From: Rhodospirillum sp.
Lineage (GTDB): Bacteria > Pseudomonadota > Alphaproteobacteria > Rhodospirillales > Rhodospirillaceae
DNA: 64,000 bases
Direction: 5' to 3'
Assembly: GCA_021741145.1 (NCBI GenBank)
Contig: JAIOYK010000014.1
Coordinates: 1-64,000 of the forward strand
Shown here piece after piece: positions 51,832 through 60,874 of this stretch. The notes under the pieces were generated by a model. It made no database searches. It saw only the letters and a list, made by a program, of their open reading frames with translations, and was not told the origin of the DNA. Position numbers and translations under genes: made by a program. How positions within the stretch are numbered: position 1 is the stretch's first letter; each line of letters opens with the position of its first letter.

Positions 51832-52884
51832 ATGGTACCCCATCCCTCCGCGTCTCCGGAGAGGAAGACCCTAACCCTGGCCCTCCAGGGGGGTGGCGCC
51901 CATGGCGCTTACACCTGGGGCGTCCTCGACCGCCTTCTCGAAGAGCCACGCCTGGACATCGACGCCGTTTCCGGCACCAGCGCGGGCGCCATGAACGCCG
52001 TTTGTCTGGCGGAAGGCCTCGGCCGCCATGGCCATACACCACAGGGGAAGGAGGCCGCGCGGGAGGCCTTGGAGCGATTCTGGCTGGCCATGGCCGATGC
52101 CGCCGTGTTCAGCCCGCTGAAACGCACGCCGCTGGCCGCCTGGCTGGGCGATTGGTCCCTGGAGGACAGCCCCGGCTATTGGATGGGGGAGTTGCTCGGA
52201 CGGACCATGTCCCCCTATCAATGGAATCCCCTCGACATCAATCCCCTACGGGAGGTGGTCGAGGCCTGCATTGACTTCGACGCCGTCCGTCACTGCTCGG
52301 GCGTCGGTATCTTCATCACGGCGACCAATGTGCGGACGGGCCGCCCCCGTGTCTTCAAGGCGGACGAAGTGGGCCTGGATCAGGTTATGGCCTCGGCCTG
52401 TCTGCCCCATCTTTTCAAGGCGGTGGAAATTGACGGCGTGCCTTATTGGGACGGGGGATACATGGGCAATCCCTCCCTGTGGCCGCTAATCTACATGGCC
52501 CGGGCGAGGGACATCCTGCTGGTCCAAATCAACCCGCTGATCCGTGAGGAAACACCGCGGACCAGCCAGGAAATCCTCAACCGCATGAACGAAATCACCT
52601 TCAACGCCAGCCTGTTGAAGGAACTGCGGGCCATCAATTTCGTCACCCGCCTGCTCGACGACGGTGCCCTGGACGAAACCCGTTACAAGCGCATGTTCAT
52701 CCACGCCATCGAAGCCGAGGATGAATTGAAACCCCTGGGGGCCTCGAGCAAGATGAACGCCGACCGCGATTTCTTCCTGCACCTGCGCGATATCGGTCGA
52801 CGGGCCGCAAACGATTGGTTGGCCGCAAACTTCCACCGCGTGGGCCTGGAAAGCACCGTCGACGTCCGGGACACTTATTTGTGA
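51832..52884 (+). CDS. patatin-like phospholipase
   Basis: Serine hydrolase of the patatin/RssA family, 350 residues. The oxyanion loop is LALQGGGAHGAYTWGVLD. The nucleophile serine is in SGTSAGAMNAV (GxSxG), and the catalytic Asp in VPYWDGGYMGNPS. The C-terminal region is a helical cap. No signal peptide; probably cytoplasmic, acting on membrane lipid. The start at 51832 is chosen because it precedes the first conserved strand; a longer frame from 51739 is unlikely. Its stop overlaps the next start (GTGA). Confidence 0.93.
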   Translation: MVPHPSASPERKTLTLALQGGGAHGAYTWGVLDRLLEEPRLDIDAVSGTSAGAMNAVCLAEGLGRHGHTPQGKEAAREALERFWLAMADAAVFSPLKRTPLAAWLGDWSLEDSPGYWMGELLGRTMSPYQWNPLDINPLREVVEACIDFDAVRHCSGVGIFITATNVRTGRPRVFKADEVGLDQVMASACLPHLFKAVEIDGVPYWDGGYMGNPSLWPLIYMARARDILLVQINPLIREETPRTSQEILNRMNEITFNASLLKELRAINFVTRLLDDGALDETRYKRMFIHAIEAEDELKPLGASSKMNADRDFFLHLRDIGRRAANDWLAANFHRVGLESTVDVRDTYL

Positions 52885-53990
52885 CGGAAACGGCGACGGG
52901 AACGGGAACGGGTTCCGGTCCGTCCCTCACCCCCGCTGGCGCGGCCCTGCTGGAGGCGGCGCGGAGCCGCGGCGTCCATGTGGATCTGGACCTCGACTGC
53001 TGGGTCCTCACCGCCAATCTGGTGGACGGATTGCGTGCCTTGGACGTGCCCGTGACCAGCAACCGCATGCCTTGGAACCTCCTGACCAACGGCAAGCCCC
53101 CCCGTTTGGTCCTGAACCCCGAGGGCCACCGATCCGCCGCCCTGGTGCTGGTGGAAGCCTCCGAACGGGTTCCCGCGCTCAGCTCTCCCCATGACCAGCC
53201 GTTGTTTGACCGTGCGCGGACCTTCGGACGGGACCGGGTGGTCTTGCTGAACAGCGCCGATCACGCCAATCTGGTCTTCTATCCCAACGACTTGCCGGTT
53301 CTGACGGCCCATGAGAACCGCCAGATGACGGCCAGCGGCCAACGGACTGGCTGGCCCTTCGCCCTGTCTCGCACCATGATGGAACGGGCCGCTCGGGTCA
53401 CGCTGGCGGAGCGCGACCCGGTTCTGCTGCGGACGTTCCGCCCGTCGTTGAACCAGAGCTTGCGCGACGCCTTGGATTTGATGCTGATCCCCGCCCTGGG
53501 CAAGATTCTGCCCATACGGGACGGCACCCATGGGATTGGCCGCTTCCAGGGAGAATTTTATCAGGCCCTGTCCGGTGCCTTGGGGTGCCTCGCCTATGGC
53601 GGCTTTTTCCACAACGCGATCACGGAGAACCCCTATTTTATGGATTCCGTGCTCAAGGACAATCTGACCTTCCATGCCAGCCCCGTCATCTTGAGATGGG
53701 ACAGCTGGCGCCTGTGGGAGTGCTTTCTAACAGGCACTCTCGCGGTAACCCTGGACATGGACGTCCACGGCATGGATATCCCCGTCCACCCGGAAAACTG
53801 GGTGCATTACGTGGGGTTGGACCTGTCCAACCTCGACCGGGACCTGGCCCGGTTGGCCGCCGAGCGGGACCGCCTCCCGACCATCGCCGCGACCGGGCGG
53901 GACTGGGTCCTGACCCACTACACCCCCACCGCCCAGGCGCACCGGTTCCTGAATCTCATGGCCGAGAAGGGTCTGGGCCGGACAGCGTAA
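52881..53990 (+). CDS. glycosyltransferase-like protein
   Basis: 369 residues with C-terminal features of exostosin/CAP10-like or family 1 glycosyltransferases: NWVHYVGLDLSNLDRDLARL, then ATGRDWVLTHYTPTAQAHRF. The N-terminal half (LDLDCWVLTANLVDGLRALD) suggests a Rossmann-type domain. No membrane helix is clear. The GTG at 52881 overlaps the patatin stop. The acceptor and donor are unknown; linkage to a lipid hydrolase hints at glycolipid or lipopolysaccharide work. The family call is moderate. Confidence 0.55.
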   Translation: MTETATGTGTGSGPSLTPAGAALLEAARSRGVHVDLDLDCWVLTANLVDGLRALDVPVTSNRMPWNLLTNGKPPRLVLNPEGHRSAALVLVEASERVPALSSPHDQPLFDRARTFGRDRVVLLNSADHANLVFYPNDLPVLTAHENRQMTASGQRTGWPFALSRTMMERAARVTLAERDPVLLRTFRPSLNQSLRDALDLMLIPALGKILPIRDGTHGIGRFQGEFYQALSGALGCLAYGGFFHNAITENPYFMDSVLKDNLTFHASPVILRWDSWRLWECFLTGTLAVTLDMDVHGMDIPVHPENWVHYVGLDLSNLDRDLARLAAERDRLPTIAATGRDWVLTHYTPTAQAHRFLNLMAEKGLGRTA

Positions 53991-54009
53991 CCCTCGTCCC
54001 TCGCGCCCG

Positions 54010-54744
54010 TCACGTCTCCACGGTAAGCGTGATCCAATCGCTGGCGAAGCGGGTTATGCCGTATTCCACGGGTCCCCCTTCCGAATCCACGTTGATGCTC
54101 TCCGTCACCAGGACGGGGCGGTTGCGTGGCTGACGCAGGGCGCGGGCATCGGCCGGACTGGGTAAACGGGCTTGGATCCGGGTGATCTTGCGGACGTAAT
54201 CGGCGATTCCCAGGGCAGCCAGAGCCTTTGTCACCGACCCGCTTTCCTGGAAATGGGCGACAATTCCGTCACAGCGCGCCTCGGGAAAATAGGCCGTGGA
54301 CACGAAGATCCGATGGCCATTGGCTTCCCCCGCCATTTCCATGCGAATGGCCCTGGCGCCAACGGGCAGGGAGAGAGCCTTGGCGATATCGCCGTCCAAC
54401 CGGTCCACCCCGTGGTCCAACAGGATGCCACTGGGTCGACGGTCCTTGGACAGGACGATCTCGGAAAACCGGGTTCGGCGGGACAGGGGATAGGCCATCA
54501 CCGGTTCCCGGGCAAAGGTCCCCCGGCCCTGTTCCACCCGCACCAACCCCATGTCGACCAATCCGGCGATGGCCTGACGCACCGTATGCCGGTTCACCCC
54601 ATAGTGTTCGGCATAGGCATATTCCGTGGGCAAGCGCTCGCCCGGAACCACCTTTCCCAAGCGAATCTGACCGGCGATGTCATCCTGAATGCGGCGCCAG
54701 AGGGGCAGGCCCGTACTCCGACCGGATTCCATGAAGAGCTCCAT
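54010..54744 (-). CDS. phnF: GntR-family regulator PhnF
   Basis: Transcription factor with an N-terminal GntR winged helix (LPLWRRIQDDIAGQIRLGKV, GERLPTEYAYAEHYGVNRHT, VRQAIAGLVDMGLVRVEQGR) and a C-terminal UTRA ligand-binding domain (SRRTRFSEIVLSKDRRPSGI). It resembles PhnF regulators of phosphonate use and is divergent from phnM. The start at 54744 is used, with an alternative ATG at 54732. It probably binds the inverted repeat at 54765. Confidence 0.88.
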   Translation of the reverse strand: MELFMESGRSTGLPLWRRIQDDIAGQIRLGKVVPGERLPTEYAYAEHYGVNRHTVRQAIAGLVDMGLVRVEQGRGTFAREPVMAYPLSRRTRFSEIVLSKDRRPSGILLDHGVDRLDGDIAKALSLPVGARAIRMEMAGEANGHRIFVSTAYFPEARCDGIVAHFQESGSVTKALAALGIADYVRKITRIQARLPSPADARALRQPRNRPVLVTESINVDSEGGPVEYGITRFASDWITLTVET

Positions 54745-54764
54745 CCAAGGCAACAAAACTCGTA

Positions 54765-54784
54765 TTGGTTACGACACAAACCAA
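54765..54784. promoter_or_regulatory. operator candidate for PhnF
   Basis: Perfect 6-bp arms TTGGTT / AACCAA with an 8-base spacer, 21 bases upstream of phnF and 133 bases upstream of phnM, in the shared divergent region. Position and symmetry suit an autoregulated GntR site. Confidence 0.45.
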
Positions 54785-54916
54785 CAAACTGTCTAGGGGT
54801 ACATGGATCCGTTCGACATTTTCACTCGAACGCGAAAACCGATCCCGAAGCAGGGCAATCGGGTTTACCCGATAGCCCCGGACTCCGAGGTCGGGCCTTG
54901 ACGGCGCGGAACAGGC

Positions 54917-56098
54917 ATGGTCAACGATTGGATCCACAATCCGGAGACGTCTCCCTTGGCCGACCCTTTGATTCTCTCCAATGCCCTGCTCGTCACCCGC
55001 GAGGAGACCTTCCTCGGTTCGGTGACGGTGGCGGAAGGGATCATCCAGGTGGTCCGCCGGGGATCCACCGCCCCGCCGGGCGCCCTGGACCTGGAGGGAC
55101 GGTATCTTTTGCCCGGCCTGGTGGAGATCCATACGGACAATGTCGAACGTCACTTGGAGCCCCGCCCCGGGGTCCATTGGCCCGATCCCCTGGCCGCGGT
55201 CCTGGCCCATGATGCCCAGGTGGTGTCCTCGGGCATCACCACGGTCATGGACGCCATCGCCCTCGGGGAATACGAGCATGGCGGTCCCCGTCGGCGCATC
55301 CTCGCGACCCTGCTTGCGGCGATCCGGGAAGGGCGGGAGAGCGGATTGTTAAAGGCCGACCACGGTCTACACCTGCGCTGCGAGTTGGCCGACCCCGCGG
55401 TGACGGAGCTGTTCGACAGCCACGCCGGAGAGCCCGCCGTCCGGCTTGTCTCCCTGATGGACCACACGCCGGGTCAACGGCAGTTCCAGGACATCGACAA
55501 GTGGCGGGAATTCCACCGCGACAAAAACTGGAGCGACCGGGACATCGAACGCCTGATCGCCGAGGCCCGGGACCGGCAAGCCCGCCTGTCCCGCCCCCAC
55601 CGGGATCATATCGTCGCCCAGGTTCGGCGGCGGGGTCTGGCCCTGGCCAGCCACGACGACACCACCATCGCCCATGTGGATCAAGCCGTCGAGGAAGGCG
55701 CCACCATCGCCGAGTTTCCTGTCTCGCGGGAGGCCGCGGACCGGTCCAGGGCGGTGGGCCTGCGCACGGTCATGGGCGCTCCCAACGTGGTGCGCGGCGG
55801 GTCCCATTCGGGCAACATATCGGCCCTGGACCTCGCGCGGGAGGGTCTTCTCGACGCCCTGTCCAGCGACTATGCCCCCTTCAGCCTGATCCAGGCACCC
55901 TTCCTGATGGCCAAACGCCTGAACCTACCTCTCCCCCACTGCATGGCGATGGTCACCGATACGCCCGCGCGCATGCTTGGGTTCAGGGACCGCGGCCGTA
56001 TCGAGGAGGGCACGCGGGCCGATCTGGTCGATCTGCGCCTGCATGGGGACACTCCCTCGGTCCGCGCCGTCTGGCGGACGGGTACGCGGATCCTGTGA
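54917..56098 (+). CDS. phnM: PhnM, ribose 1-methylphosphonate 5-triphosphate diphosphatase
   Basis: Metal-dependent amidohydrolase of the carbon-phosphorus lyase pathway that removes pyrophosphate from alpha-D-ribose 1-methylphosphonate 5-triphosphate. Signatures: LLPGLVEIHTDNVERHLEPR (metal-binding), VVSSGITTVMDAIALGEY, HTPGQRQFQD, ASHDDTTIAHVDQAVEEGA and MGAPNVVRGGSHSGN. 393 residues, close to E. coli PhnM. The other C-P lyase genes (phnGHIJKL) are not in the window, so the rest of the pathway must be elsewhere. Confidence 0.95.
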   Translation: MVNDWIHNPETSPLADPLILSNALLVTREETFLGSVTVAEGIIQVVRRGSTAPPGALDLEGRYLLPGLVEIHTDNVERHLEPRPGVHWPDPLAAVLAHDAQVVSSGITTVMDAIALGEYEHGGPRRRILATLLAAIREGRESGLLKADHGLHLRCELADPAVTELFDSHAGEPAVRLVSLMDHTPGQRQFQDIDKWREFHRDKNWSDRDIERLIAEARDRQARLSRPHRDHIVAQVRRRGLALASHDDTTIAHVDQAVEEGATIAEFPVSREAADRSRAVGLRTVMGAPNVVRGGSHSGNISALDLAREGLLDALSSDYAPFSLIQAPFLMAKRLNLPLPHCMAMVTDTPARMLGFRDRGRIEEGTRADLVDLRLHGDTPSVRAVWRTGTRIL

Positions 56099-56102
56099 TC
56101 CC

Positions 56103-56804
56103 ATGACCTCCCCCCCAAACACCGGCTCCCACCGCCATGCGGTCTATCTGGTCCCACCGATGGACCATCCCTTGAGACCCCTGGCCGATCGCTGGCTAGG
56201 CCGCGTCCCGGGCCGCCCACCAATCCCCGGCTATTCGGACGAGACCCTGGAGGCATGGACATCGGATCCACGCCGCTACGGCTTCCATGGAACCTTGAAG
56301 GCGCCCCTCACCCTCGCCCCGGGACGGACGGTGGAGGCCTTGGACCGGACCATCGCGACCCTGGCGGCCGACCATCCGGCGCCCCCCGCCCTGGTTCTGG
56401 AGGTGGCCGCGCTCGGTCCCTTCCTCGCCCTGGTCTCGCGGACCCCGACGCCGGAGCTGGACGCCCTCGCCGCCCGCTGCGTCACCGAGTTGGATGCCTT
56501 CCGCGCGCCGCCCACGGCCGAGGATCTGGCGCGACGCAAGCCAGAGGCCCTGTCTCCGCGCCATCGGGTCCTTTTCGAGCGCTGGGGCTATCCCTATGTG
56601 CTTGGGGAATTCCGCTTCCACATGACCCTGACCGGCCCGATCCCCACCCCATGGGACCGGGAACGGATTGGGGCGGCCTTGGCGGACCTCTTCGCACCCG
56701 CGCTGGAAAGACCACTCCCCGCGGATACCCTCGCCCGTTTCCATCAGACGAACCGATCCACGCCCTTCCTGGAAGCGACAGGCTTTCCATTGCGACAAGC
56801 GTGA
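56103..56804 (+). CDS. DUF1045 phosphonate-associated 2H-phosphoesterase-like protein
   Basis: 233 residues of the DUF1045 family that accompanies phn operons. Two His-containing motifs are seen: YGFHGTLKAPLTL and FRFHMTLTGPIP, as in 2H phosphoesterases. HAVYLVPPMDHPL near the start and ARFHQTNRSTPFLE at the end are typical. The start lies 5 bases after the phnM stop, so it is cotranscribed. A role in turning over the cyclic phosphate product of the pathway is plausible but inferred. Confidence 0.85.
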   Translation: MTSPPNTGSHRHAVYLVPPMDHPLRPLADRWLGRVPGRPPIPGYSDETLEAWTSDPRRYGFHGTLKAPLTLAPGRTVEALDRTIATLAADHPAPPALVLEVAALGPFLALVSRTPTPELDALAARCVTELDAFRAPPTAEDLARRKPEALSPRHRVLFERWGYPYVLGEFRFHMTLTGPIPTPWDRERIGAALADLFAPALERPLPADTLARFHQTNRSTPFLEATGFPLRQA

Positions 56805-56814
56805 CTCCGGTCTT

Positions 56815-59800
56815 TTATGCGTCCAGTTCAAACCAAAGAACCGTCCCCCGCCCGGGCCAGCTTTCCATGCCCACCTCGCCATGCATGAGCTGGACAAGGC
56901 GCTTGGTGATGGACAGAACCATGCCCGTGCGCCCCCTCTGGCCACCCGCGTCCAGCCGTAGGCGCGCCGCGGGGGAGAGGGGAGCCCGTCCCCGTGCCTT
57001 GGTGTCCAGGGTTGAGCGGACGACGGCCTTGTGGTCGCAACCGACCTCGAACCGCAGGCGAGGGGCACCCCGCCCGCGCGAGGCCAAGCGCGCCGACAGA
57101 ACCACGGCCCCGGGTTGGGAGGCATGGAGGGATGGGTCGATGGCGTTGAACTGCACGACGCATTCTAGCAAGTTCGCCACCACGGTCTCCATTAAGGCGT
57201 CGTCCCCCAACAGGGTCACGGGCACATCCGGCTCCACGGAGACCGACAGATCCAGACCGAAGTCCGTGGCCAGATCGGCGATGGTGTTTCGCGCCGATTC
57301 GCAGACCATGCGGATATTCACGGGGGCAAAGTTCAAGTCCACCAACCCGCCTTCCAGGTTGGCGAAACCCCGGACGTCGTTGGTGATGGCGTTCAGTAGA
57401 ACAAGGCAGGCCTCGGACCGCTCCAGGTCGGGGGTTTCCCCGCCGAGGGCGATGTTCAGCCCCTTCACCGGATAGGCCAGTTCATTGGCCAGAACGTTCA
57501 GGAATTGCCCATGGGCGGCCCGCGCCTCGTCGGCCAATCCCTTGGCCTTCTCCACGTCCCGCACCTGGGAATCCAGGCCCGACAGGTCACGCAGGAAAAG
57601 GACGAACAGAACGCCCCCGATTTCCCGCTTGGCCTCCAGCACGGTCAACTCCGCCGGAAAGGCTTTGCCGTCGGCCCGCGCGGCATGGACCCGGCGCACG
57701 GGATTGTGCCGTTCCTCCTCGTCCTGGGGGCGGAACCAGGGGGACCCCGTCTCCAGATCCGCGTCCCGTCCCCCGGGCATCAACTTGGCCACCGAGCGGC
57801 CCAGGGCCTGGGGCGAGGGGTACCCGAACATGTCCTCGGCGGCCGGGTTGAAGCCGACGATGGTGCCCCGCTCGTCGACGGTGATCATGGCCTCCGGCGC
57901 GCCGTCGAGGACGGCGGACAGATAGGCCTTGGCCGCCTGGGCCTGCTGACGCAGGTATTCGGCCTGTTCTTCGCCCGTCAACCGGTGGTCTTGGACGGAG
58001 CGAGCGACGGAGCCCAATTGGTCGCGGCGCCTCAATCCCGGCAAAAGGGCGGGCGAAGCATCAATGGACAGGCCCGAAACAGCGTCGGCCAAACGGTTCA
58101 ATGGCCGGGTCACCGTGCGCGCCAGAGTCCAGGCCAAAAGCAGGTATATTAGAGCGATCATCCCGCCCAGGATCAGGGTCCGACGCAGGGCATCGCCCCG
58201 CGCCGTCTGGGCGAGGGCGGCGAGGGCGGCGCGGGCCGGGGCGATCACCGCGCCCAAGGAGTCAATGGATCTCGCAAGGTCCACCAGTTCCTGGTCCAGG
58301 GATTGGGTTTCCCCGGTGAGGCCCGTCCGCCCCTCGGCCACCACGGCGAGGGCCCTGGCCTGGGCCTCGGCCAGGGCGACGAGGTCATCCCGTTTCTTGG
58401 TGTCGAAGACCGCGGCGTCGGCGGTGGATCGGAACAGGTCCAGGACCCCCGCATGGGTCCCCAGGACGGCCTCCTCCCCATCCAGAAGATAGGCCCGTCC
58501 CAGGGCCACCAACCGGGTTCCCTGGGCGGCCAGGGACCCCCCGAAAGGCATCTCGGCCAGGGCCTTCTCCAGCGCCCGGTCGGCGACGCGCAGATCCGAG
58601 AGCGCCCCATTGGGACCGTTCACCCGGCGCCATTGGTCCACCAGATCCGCCAGACGTCCGGTCAGGGTTTCCACGGTGTCCGCCTGAACCTGGCTCCCTC
58701 GTTCCACCTGGGGCAATCCCGCGGAGCGGCCCTGTTCGGCCAGGACGATCAATTGGCGCCGGGTTTCCCGCATCAATGGCTGGGCGAGGGACGGATCCGA
58801 ACCAGCCAGGGCCACCGCGGCGCCCTTGGCCACGGAGACCGCGAGGGGCACCAGGGCTTCCGCCGCCTCGGCCCGCGCCAATCGATCCGCGGCCCGGTTC
58901 CGGTCCGCGCCCACCAGTTCCTCCAGTGGCGCCCAGGCGCCAAGGGCCAGAAGGCCCAGGACAATCAGAAGGCCCAATCGGGATCCGACGGTGAACCGGT
59001 GCCAGAAACCGGGGGCCTCGGGTTCCATCCGGGACATGGCCTTGGACAGGCGCGCGCGCGGCTCCCCATTCCCATTGGCGGAGCGGCCGCTCCCCCCCCC
59101 GCCAGCCGCGGATTTCCGGGCCGGGCGGTTCGGCGCGCCCAGGGGGGTCGGTTGGGATCCCCGACCCGAAGTCGGATCCCCCCCATGGCCTCCCAACGCA
59201 CCGCGCAATTCCTCCAGAGCCGCGGCGCCCGCGTTCAGCGTGACACCCGCCTCGTTCCCAAAATCATCGGGCCGGTCAGCCCTTTCGGCTCCCTCGAGGT
59301 CATCCGTCTCGAGACCATCGATGTGGCGGGCGGCTTCCTCCAACCAAGCCCGATGTTCGGGGTCCAAATCCATCGGTGCCCTGTCTCCCCGCCGATCATT
59401 GCCCCTGTTCTCGACCATACCATCCTCCCCGGATGTCTCCAGACCATCCCGGGGATCCGACATAGGGGAAGACGGACCCGCCTCCCTCCCGCTTCCGGAC
59501 GGGATGGCACCCTGGGACTCGGTATCCCGGGACCGAGACAGGGGGGGAAGGGGGGAGAGGGACTCATCGGCCTGAACATCCTTGGGCAACATCGCCTTCC
59601 GGTTCGCCTGGGGGGCGGGGAGCACATCACCGCCAATCAGCCAAGCCAAGCCATTGGAAGACGCCCGCTCGGAAACGGAGTCCAACCCTCGAGGATCCTC
59701 CGTCGCCGGACCCGCGAAACCAAAAGCGACGTCCAGATCGCCCTCTTCCTCCACCGGTCCCGAAGGGGATCTTTTCCTCGAGAACACTTCGGAATTCCCG

Positions 59801-59979
59801 TCGTCGCTTCCGTCGTCCCACGCATCCCGGTCCTGGTCCCGGGCCACTTGGTCGAACAGGGCGCCGAAGGGATCGCCATCCTCGCCATCGAAGGACTTTT
59901 CTTCCGGCGGATCGAACCGAGAGGATCCCCCACCCTTAGGGCCGCCCGATCCCGATCGTCCCTTGAACTTGGAAAGCAT
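56815..59979 (-). CDS. large membrane protein of histidine-kinase architecture lacking the phospho-acceptor histidine
   Basis: 1054 residues. Residues 1-320 are Ser/Gly/Asp/Glu-rich and probably disordered. Transmembrane helices lie at about 331-350 and 601-620, with a helical sensor domain between. A HAMP domain follows (ARTVTRPLNRLADAVSGL), then a PAS domain (YLSAVLDGAPEAMITVDERG). The dimerisation helix reads FLNVLANELAYPVKGL, where ordinary kinases have SHELRTP: the His is N832. The N-box is NLLECVVQFN, the D-box is not recognisable, and only the G-box end (VLSITKRLVQLMHGEVGMES) is near normal. It is therefore probably a pseudokinase or partner of a true kinase. The start is ATG 59979 (or GTG 59991). 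Confidence 0.8.
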   Translation of the reverse strand: MLSKFKGRSGSGGPKGGGSSRFDPPEEKSFDGEDGDPFGALFDQVARDQDRDAWDDGSDDGNSEVFSRKRSPSGPVEEEGDLDVAFGFAGPATEDPRGLDSVSERASSNGLAWLIGGDVLPAPQANRKAMLPKDVQADESLSPLPPLSRSRDTESQGAIPSGSGREAGPSSPMSDPRDGLETSGEDGMVENRGNDRRGDRAPMDLDPEHRAWLEEAARHIDGLETDDLEGAERADRPDDFGNEAGVTLNAGAAALEELRGALGGHGGDPTSGRGSQPTPLGAPNRPARKSAAGGGGSGRSANGNGEPRARLSKAMSRMEPEAPGFWHRFTVGSRLGLLIVLGLLALGAWAPLEELVGADRNRAADRLARAEAAEALVPLAVSVAKGAAVALAGSDPSLAQPLMRETRRQLIVLAEQGRSAGLPQVERGSQVQADTVETLTGRLADLVDQWRRVNGPNGALSDLRVADRALEKALAEMPFGGSLAAQGTRLVALGRAYLLDGEEAVLGTHAGVLDLFRSTADAAVFDTKKRDDLVALAEAQARALAVVAEGRTGLTGETQSLDQELVDLARSIDSLGAVIAPARAALAALAQTARGDALRRTLILGGMIALIYLLLAWTLARTVTRPLNRLADAVSGLSIDASPALLPGLRRRDQLGSVARSVQDHRLTGEEQAEYLRQQAQAAKAYLSAVLDGAPEAMITVDERGTIVGFNPAAEDMFGYPSPQALGRSVAKLMPGGRDADLETGSPWFRPQDEEERHNPVRRVHAARADGKAFPAELTVLEAKREIGGVLFVLFLRDLSGLDSQVRDVEKAKGLADEARAAHGQFLNVLANELAYPVKGLNIALGGETPDLERSEACLVLLNAITNDVRGFANLEGGLVDLNFAPVNIRMVCESARNTIADLATDFGLDLSVSVEPDVPVTLLGDDALMETVVANLLECVVQFNAIDPSLHASQPGAVVLSARLASRGRGAPRLRFEVGCDHKAVVRSTLDTKARGRAPLSPAARLRLDAGGQRGRTGMVLSITKRLVQLMHGEVGMESWPGRGTVLWFELDA

Positions 59980-60205
59980 TTGGCACGCCACCCTTTGAAC
60001 AATACCCCGGCCTTTCCGGGGTCCGGACCGACAGGAATTCGGACGAAATCTGGATTCCCACCCGTTTCTCGACCCTATCCTCCGGTATGACCGCCCTGGC
60101 GCCGGGTTTCAAGCCCTTCCACGGCGGAGCAACCCTCAAGGGGAGACCCGCCGAACCTCGGCTCGATTCAGGATGGTCACCGGTCCCTGATCTCCATCCT
60201 GGCTC

Positions 60206-60682
60206 TCAGGCCGACTGGGGTACCGGTTCGGATGGCACGCGACTGCCTTCGGCGTTCTCAAGAACCAACCGTCCGAGTAGACGCACGAACAGAGTCCGTT
60301 CCTCGGCGCTCAGGGGTTCCAGAAGCCTGTCCTGAACCTCCTTCACCAGCGGGCGCGCGGCTTCCAGCGCGGCCTCCCCGGATCCGGTCAAGGCCAGGCG
60401 CTTCACCCGGCGGTCCCGTTCGTCGGGTGTACGAAGGATATGCCCCCTCCCCTCCAGCCGTGAAATCACGTTGCCGATGGTCGCCCGGTCCACGCCGACC
60501 AAGCGCGACAACTGGATTTGATCCAATCCAGGGCGGGCGTCGATACCACTAAGCAGGGCGAACTGGATGGGCGTCAACCCCATCTCCCCGCAGGCTTCGT
60601 GAAACAAGCCAACGGAAATTTGATGGCTCCGGCGAATCAAGTAGCCGGGCATGGATTCAAGGGCGAGGGGCTTTTCGGTCAT
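60206..60682 (-). CDS. MarR-family transcriptional regulator
   Basis: 158 residues, winged helix-turn-helix: ACGEMGLTPIQFALLSGIDA, LSRLVGVDRATIGNVISRLE and the wing RTPDERDRRVKRLALT. The ATG at 60682 gives the typical N-terminus; a frame reaches 60718. It is divergent from the 3-hydroxybenzoate hydroxylase gene, with a perfect inverted repeat in between, so it most likely represses the catabolic operon and releases on binding an aromatic acid. Confidence 0.9.
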   Translation of the reverse strand: MTEKPLALESMPGYLIRRSHQISVGLFHEACGEMGLTPIQFALLSGIDARPGLDQIQLSRLVGVDRATIGNVISRLEGRGHILRTPDERDRRVKRLALTGSGEAALEAARPLVKEVQDRLLEPLSAEERTLFVRLLGRLVLENAEGSRVPSEPVPQSA

Positions 60683-60780
60683 GGCTGTCCACGGGTGGGA
60701 AGCAAGGGAAGGCCACACGGTTTTCCGCGGGAATCCTGGCGAACCCCTTCCTTAGCCGGATCTCGCTCAAAAAAAAAGGT

Positions 60781-60801
60781 GTATGCTGATTGACAGCATA
60801 C
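60781..60801. promoter_or_regulatory. MarR operator candidate
   Basis: Perfect 8-bp arms GTATGCTG / CAGCATAC with a 5-base centre, in the divergent region between the MarR gene and the hydroxylase gene, 74 bases before the latter. Symmetry and position are as expected for a MarR-type site controlling both directions. Confidence 0.65.
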
Positions 60802-60874
60802 TGCCTATCTGGTTCCATCATGGAAACCAAAACGCGACCGCAACGCGCGTTCATTCAAAAAGGGAGGACTTCAC

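Noticed and set aside
59965-59991. Sigma-54-like TGGCGT-N5-ATGC on the - strand at the start of the pseudokinase gene
   Set aside because: It overlaps the start codon region itself and deviates at both boxes, so it cannot be the promoter of that gene.
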